From Nocardioides sp. zg-1308 (lineage in GTDB: Bacteria > Actinomycetota > Actinomycetes > Propionibacteriales > Nocardioidaceae), in NCBI RefSeq assembly GCF_013155375.1, contig NZ_JABJQY010000001.1, positions 248,001 to 312,000 on the forward strand: a DNA stretch of 64,000 nt, given 5' to 3'. The notes under the pieces are model-generated. The model saw nothing but the letters and a program-made list of their open reading frames with translations. It ran no database searches and was not told the DNA's origin. Positions 60,647 to 64,000 of the stretch are shown piece after piece (the first letter of the stretch is position 1; the number at the start of each line of letters is the position of its first letter). The position numbers were made by a program, and so were the translations under genes.

Positions 60647-60652
60647 AGGCTA
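60647..60652 (-). promoter_or_regulatory. -10 box of leaderless murI
   Basis: Minus-strand TAGCCT 7 nt before the GTG at 60639. Confidence 0.6.
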
Positions 60653-60724
60653 GGCGGTCGGGCCGCCGCGGGTCACGCCGTCGGGGGCGTCGCCCCGGTC
60701 ACACCGCCGCGCCGGGTCGTTGCC

Positions 60725-60730
60725 TAGGGT
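60725..60730 (+). promoter_or_regulatory. -10 box of leaderless membrane glycosyltransferase-like gene
   Basis: TAGGGT 7 nt before the GTG at 60738. Confidence 0.6.
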
Positions 60731-60737
60731 GAGGGCC

Positions 60738-62228
60738 GTGACGCGGCGCCTGGACCCCCTCGGACCGCTCCTCGCGATCCTGGCCGGCGCCCTCTTCGTG
60801 CTGCGGGGCTTCGACTCCGTGCTGACCCGGGACCTGGCCCTCTACGCCTACGCCGGCCAGCGCGTGGCCGACGGGGTGCCGCCCTACGTCGGCGTGATGA
60901 ACCGCTCGGGCCCCCTCGCCCACCTCGTGCCGGGCGCCGGCGCCTGGCTGGGCGACCGGGTGGGGATGGACGACCTGCTGGCCACCCGCCTGGTCATGTT
61001 CCTCGTCTCCGTGCTGGTGGTCTGGGCGACCTACGTCCTGGGTCGGGACGTCCTCCGGTCCCGGGCCGTCGGTGCCGCTGCCGCGACGTTCGTGGCCACC
61101 ATGCCGGGCTTCGTCATCTACGCCGTGGGCGGCCCGCGCGACAAGACGACGATGGTGCTGTTCCTCACGCTCGCCCTGGTCGCGATGGTCCGGGGCCGCT
61201 GGGGCTGGGCGGGGACCTGCGTCGCGCTGGCCACGCTCACCTGGCAGCCAGCGTTCCTGCCGGGCATCGCCGCCGTCGCGGTCGCCGCCCTGCTGACGCC
61301 GGGCCACCGGCTCCGCGCCCTGCTCCGGGTGGCGGTCGCGGGCGCGCTGACCACCCTCGTGTTCGTCGCCGGCTTCGCCCTCGCCGGCGCCCTGCCGGAG
61401 GCCCTCGACGGCTTCATCCGCATCCACCTCACCGCGACCTACCAGCCCGGCCTCACCGAGGAGTGGGACGAGACGTGGGAGGCCTTCCGGATCGCCTTCG
61501 GGTTCGCGACCTACCCGTTCCTCGCCGGACTGGTCCTGCTGCCGCTCGTGACCGTGCCGTCGGCGTGGCGGCTCGTCCGGCGCAGCACACGGCTGCCGGA
61601 TCGGACCGGCGACGTCGCGCTGGTGGCCGCCACCGCCGGCGAGGTGGCCGGGCTCGTGTGGAGCTACCGCACCTTCAACGGCTGGGCCGACGCGCTCGTG
61701 CTGGTCCCCTTCGCCGCCCTCGGGCTCGCCGGCGCCCTCGCCCTCGTGGCACGTGCCCTGCCCGGCCGGGTCGGCGCGGCGGTGCCCGTGGCGGCCTGCC
61801 TGGCGCTGCTCGCCGGGGGCCTCGCCTACGTGTTCGAGGACCACGAGCCGGTCCTGACCGCGCAGCGCGCGGAGGTCGACGCGGTCCTCGACGTCCTCCC
61901 CGACGCGACCATGGTCTCGATCGAGGCACCGCAGCCTCTGGTGCTGGCGCACCGGGTCAACCCCAGCCAGCACCAGATGTTCCGCCTGGGCCTGGAGACG
62001 TACGTCGACGACACCTGGCCCGGCGGGCTGGAGGGCTACGCCGACTGGATCGCCGAGCGCAGCCCGGACATCGTCGCGGTCGGCGGCGGGGCCCGCTACG
62101 ACTGGCTGATGCCCGTGCTGGACGCCGACTACGTCGAGATCGGCACGACCACCGGGTGGTACTGGTTCGTCGACCGCGACCTCGGTGCCGACACCGTGGC
62201 CGAGCTCCGGGACGCGGTCGAGGACTGA
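60738..62228 (+). CDS. Polytopic membrane protein, probable GT-C type glycosyltransferase
   Basis: A 496-residue protein with about ten hydrophobic helices (15-390) and a soluble C-terminal domain (about 395-496). The first loop after helix 1 holds acidic residues (LRGFDSVLTRDLALYAYAGQ), as in GT39/GT83-like enzymes that take sugar from a polyprenyl phosphate; ADGVPPYVGVMNRSGPLAH is a typical GT-C N-terminal block. Donor and acceptor are not known. The following GT2 gene could make the lipid-linked donor. Confidence 0.72.
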   Translation: MTRRLDPLGPLLAILAGALFVLRGFDSVLTRDLALYAYAGQRVADGVPPYVGVMNRSGPLAHLVPGAGAWLGDRVGMDDLLATRLVMFLVSVLVVWATYVLGRDVLRSRAVGAAAATFVATMPGFVIYAVGGPRDKTTMVLFLTLALVAMVRGRWGWAGTCVALATLTWQPAFLPGIAAVAVAALLTPGHRLRALLRVAVAGALTTLVFVAGFALAGALPEALDGFIRIHLTATYQPGLTEEWDETWEAFRIAFGFATYPFLAGLVLLPLVTVPSAWRLVRRSTRLPDRTGDVALVAATAGEVAGLVWSYRTFNGWADALVLVPFAALGLAGALALVARALPGRVGAAVPVAACLALLAGGLAYVFEDHEPVLTAQRAEVDAVLDVLPDATMVSIEAPQPLVLAHRVNPSQHQMFRLGLETYVDDTWPGGLEGYADWIAERSPDIVAVGGGARYDWLMPVLDADYVEIGTTTGWYWFVDRDLGADTVAELRDAVED

Positions 62229-62276
62229 GCCGCAGGCCCGCCTCGGGCGCCGTACGGCCTGTGACACGATCCACCC

Positions 62277-63275
62277 ATGACCGACGCCCCGTCCCGGCCG
62301 TCCGCCGGCACCGGCCCGGCCGACGCGCGGGACTTCACCTACTCCGTGGTGATCCCGGTCTTCAACAGCGAGCAGATCGTCGCCACGACCGTGGACCGGA
62401 CGCTCGCGGTGTTCCGCGACGCGGGGCTGCGCCACGAGCTGATCCTCGTCAACGACGGCAGCGAGGACCGCAGCTGGGCGGTCGTCTCCGAGCTCGCGCG
62501 CACGACCCCCGGCGTGGTGGCGATCGACCTGCTCACCAACTACGGCCAGCACCACGCCAACGTCGCCGGCATGCGGGAGGCGACGGGCGACTACGTCATC
62601 ACCATGGACGACGACCTGCAGAACCCGCCCGACCAGGCGCTCCTGCTCATCGAGCGCGCGATGGAGGGCTACGACGTCGTCTTCGGGCGGTTCGAGACCA
62701 AGCAGGCTGCGGGCTACCGCCGCATCGGCAGCAAGATGATCTCGATGATCAACCGGCGGGTGTTCGGCCAGCCCTCGAACCTCACCGTCTCCAACTTCCG
62801 GATCCTGCGGCGCGACGTCGTCACCCGGATCGTCACGTCCCGCACGGCGCACCCCTACATCACCGGCCAGGCGCTGATGTACTCCTCGCAGCGGGCCAAC
62901 GTCGACGTCCGCCACGACCCGCGGCCCGTCGGCTCGAGCAACTACAACCTGGTCCGCATCGTGCGCCTGGTGATGACCATCCTGTTCAGCTACTCCTCGT
63001 TCCCGCTGCGGCTGGGCGCCCTGCTGGGCTTCGTCCTCGCCGGGCTGAGCTTCCTCTTCGGCGCCTACCTGGTGATCTCCCGCGTGGTCAACGACACCCG
63101 GGTGCCCGGCTGGACCAGCCTCATGGTGCTGCTCTCCATCTTCAACGGGTTCTCGATCGCGCTGCTCTCGATCCTCGGGGAGTACGTCGTGCGCACCCTC
63201 AACGCCGTGAGCGACCCGGTCACCTCGCACGTGGCCGAGCTCGTCCGCGGACCGGCCTCCGAGCAGCCGGGGTGA
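62277..63275 (+). CDS. GT2-family glycosyltransferase, polyprenyl-phosphate sugar synthase type
   Basis: A 332-residue glycosyltransferase. GT-A fold with VVIPVFNSEQIV, LVNDGSEDRSW and MDDDLQNPPDQ (Asp metal/nucleotide motif), a long acceptor region RTAHPYITGQAL, and two C-terminal transmembrane helices (about 228-300). The pattern matches ArnC/GtrB/dolichol-phosphate glycosyltransferases that load a sugar on undecaprenyl or decaprenyl phosphate. The ATG at 62277 has a weak CACGAT box 6 nt upstream. Its stop overlaps the next start (GTGA). Confidence 0.9.
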   Translation: MTDAPSRPSAGTGPADARDFTYSVVIPVFNSEQIVATTVDRTLAVFRDAGLRHELILVNDGSEDRSWAVVSELARTTPGVVAIDLLTNYGQHHANVAGMREATGDYVITMDDDLQNPPDQALLLIERAMEGYDVVFGRFETKQAAGYRRIGSKMISMINRRVFGQPSNLTVSNFRILRRDVVTRIVTSRTAHPYITGQALMYSSQRANVDVRHDPRPVGSSNYNLVRIVRLVMTILFSYSSFPLRLGALLGFVLAGLSFLFGAYLVISRVVNDTRVPGWTSLMVLLSIFNGFSIALLSILGEYVVRTLNAVSDPVTSHVAELVRGPASEQPG

Positions 63276-64000
63276 GCCGGCACCTCCTCGTCGCCGGCGC
63301 CCAGCGGTGCGGGACGACGTACCTGCGCAGGCTGCTCGCCGACCACCCCGGCGTGGCGATGGCCGAGCCGGCGCGACCCGAGCCCAAGGTGCTGCTGGAC
63401 CCGGCGCAGGTGGCCCGTGGCGCGCAGTGGTACCGCGCGACGTACTTCCCGCACGCCCGGGACGGTCAGCTGCTCGGCGAGAAGTCGACCAGCTACCTCG
63501 AGCTGCCCGACGCGGCCGCCGCGGCCAGCCGCCTGCTGGGCGAGCCACTGGTCCTGGTGCAGCTCCGCGACCCGGTCCGCCGCGCCGTGTCGCACTGGTC
63601 CTTCAGCACCGAGCAGGGCATGGAGCGCCGCCCGCTCGCCGAGGTCCTCGAGGCCAACCTCGCCGGCCCGCTGCCGTGGGACGGGTCCGGCGCCTCGGTG
63701 TCGCCGTTCGCCTACCTCGAGCGCGGCCGCTACGTCGACCACCTCCGACCGTGGCTCGCCGAGCACGGCGACCGGGTGCGCATCCAGCTCCTCGAAGACC
63801 TGGTCGCGAGCCCGGCCACGCTGCGCGAGACGTACGCCTGGCTCGGGATCGACCCCGACCACGTGCCGGACTCGTGGGGGACGCCGGAGAACGCCAGCCA
63901 CGGCGACACCGCCCCGCCGCTCGACCGCGACCTGCACCAGCGCCTGCGGGACCACTTCACCGAGGCCGACGCCGAGCTGGCCGACCTGCTCGGTCGCGAG
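63272..64000 (+). CDS. Sulfotransferase family protein, 5' part
   Basis: The first 243 codons; the 3' end lies beyond the window. The PAPS 5'-phosphate loop is GAQRCGTTYLRRLLADHPG near the N-terminus, and the 3'-phosphate segment LVQLRDPVRRAVSHW is about 95 residues in. LGEKSTSYLE between them holds the Lys/Glu region. It probably adds sulfate to an envelope glycan or lipid made with the two preceding enzymes. The GTG at 63272 overlaps the GT2 stop, so the genes are coupled. Confidence 0.85.
   Translation, partial: MSRHLLVAGAQRCGTTYLRRLLADHPGVAMAEPARPEPKVLLDPAQVARGAQWYRATYFPHARDGQLLGEKSTSYLELPDAAAAASRLLGEPLVLVQLRDPVRRAVSHWSFSTEQGMERRPLAEVLEANLAGPLPWDGSGASVSPFAYLERGRYVDHLRPWLAEHGDRVRIQLLEDLVASPATLRETYAWLGIDPDHVPDSWGTPENASHGDTAPPLDRDLHQRLRDHFTEADAELADLLGRE

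Overview
The window is 64 kb of very GC-rich DNA with strong G/C third-position bias, frequent GTG starts and dense gene packing. It looks like the chromosome of a high-GC actinobacterium, most likely in or near Nocardioides (family Nocardioidaceae). Support comes from a mycothiol-dependent nitroreductase homologue, EttA, a murI / MBL phosphodiesterase / rph / rdgB block as in mycobacteria, DUF3618 and GPGG-motif small proteins, and many start codons 6-7 nt behind a TANNNT -10 box (leaderless starts). No integrase, transposase, CRISPR array or plasmid function was found, so I read this as ordinary chromosome with a few accessory spots.

Layout. 1-9.4 kb: a LURP-one-like gene (cut by the window edge), metG, a thiol-disulfide type nitroreductase, pepN, a 0.5 kb palindrome-rich intergenic element, a DUF5130-like gene with its membrane partner, mscS, glbO, a double hot-dog thioesterase and a small membrane protein facing a TetR gene across a double palindromic operator. 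10-19 kb: thiolase, MarR, ettA, ssb, and an operon of PrsW peptidase plus two membrane-linked dynamin-like GTPases. 19-24 kb: one 1641-residue secreted lamin-tail / calcineurin-type phosphoesterase. 24-35 kb: pepP-rlmC, an SDR, a dicarboxylate-type symporter, a frameshifted hydrolase, tRNA-Arg with a decayed copy of its 3' half 0.6 kb away, a secreted SGNH hydrolase, an adenosine deaminase family enzyme, a membrane DsbA-like protein, orn and tRNA-His. 35-48 kb: a PoxB-like TPP enzyme, a ChaB-Rho_N protein, a FUSC exporter, a PYROXD2-like oxidoreductase, tRNA-Lys, arginase-fold protein, MFS, hrpB, a YceH-VOC fusion, a self-regulated MerR and an Ltp-repeat secreted protein.

48.6-54 kb holds the most interesting unit: a tightly overlapped minus-strand operon of an ECF metal transporter (cbiM, PDGLE/CbiN-like, cbiQ, cbiO), then DUF3618, a divergent GroES-like protein and a flavin monooxygenase fused to a lysophospholipid-type acyltransferase. 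A Nur-like box (TTGCAA-N5-TTGCAA) sits in front of it, pointing to nickel rather than cobalt.

54-60.6 kb: bcp, a tRNA with a Leu (UAG) anticodon but a short class I variable loop, a BASS symporter, and the conserved murI-MBL phosphodiesterase-rph-rdgB block split by an oppositely oriented two-component system. 60.7-64 kb: a membrane glycosyltransferase-like protein, a GT2 glycosyltransferase and a sulfotransferase (cut by the window end), probably for a cell-envelope glycoconjugate.
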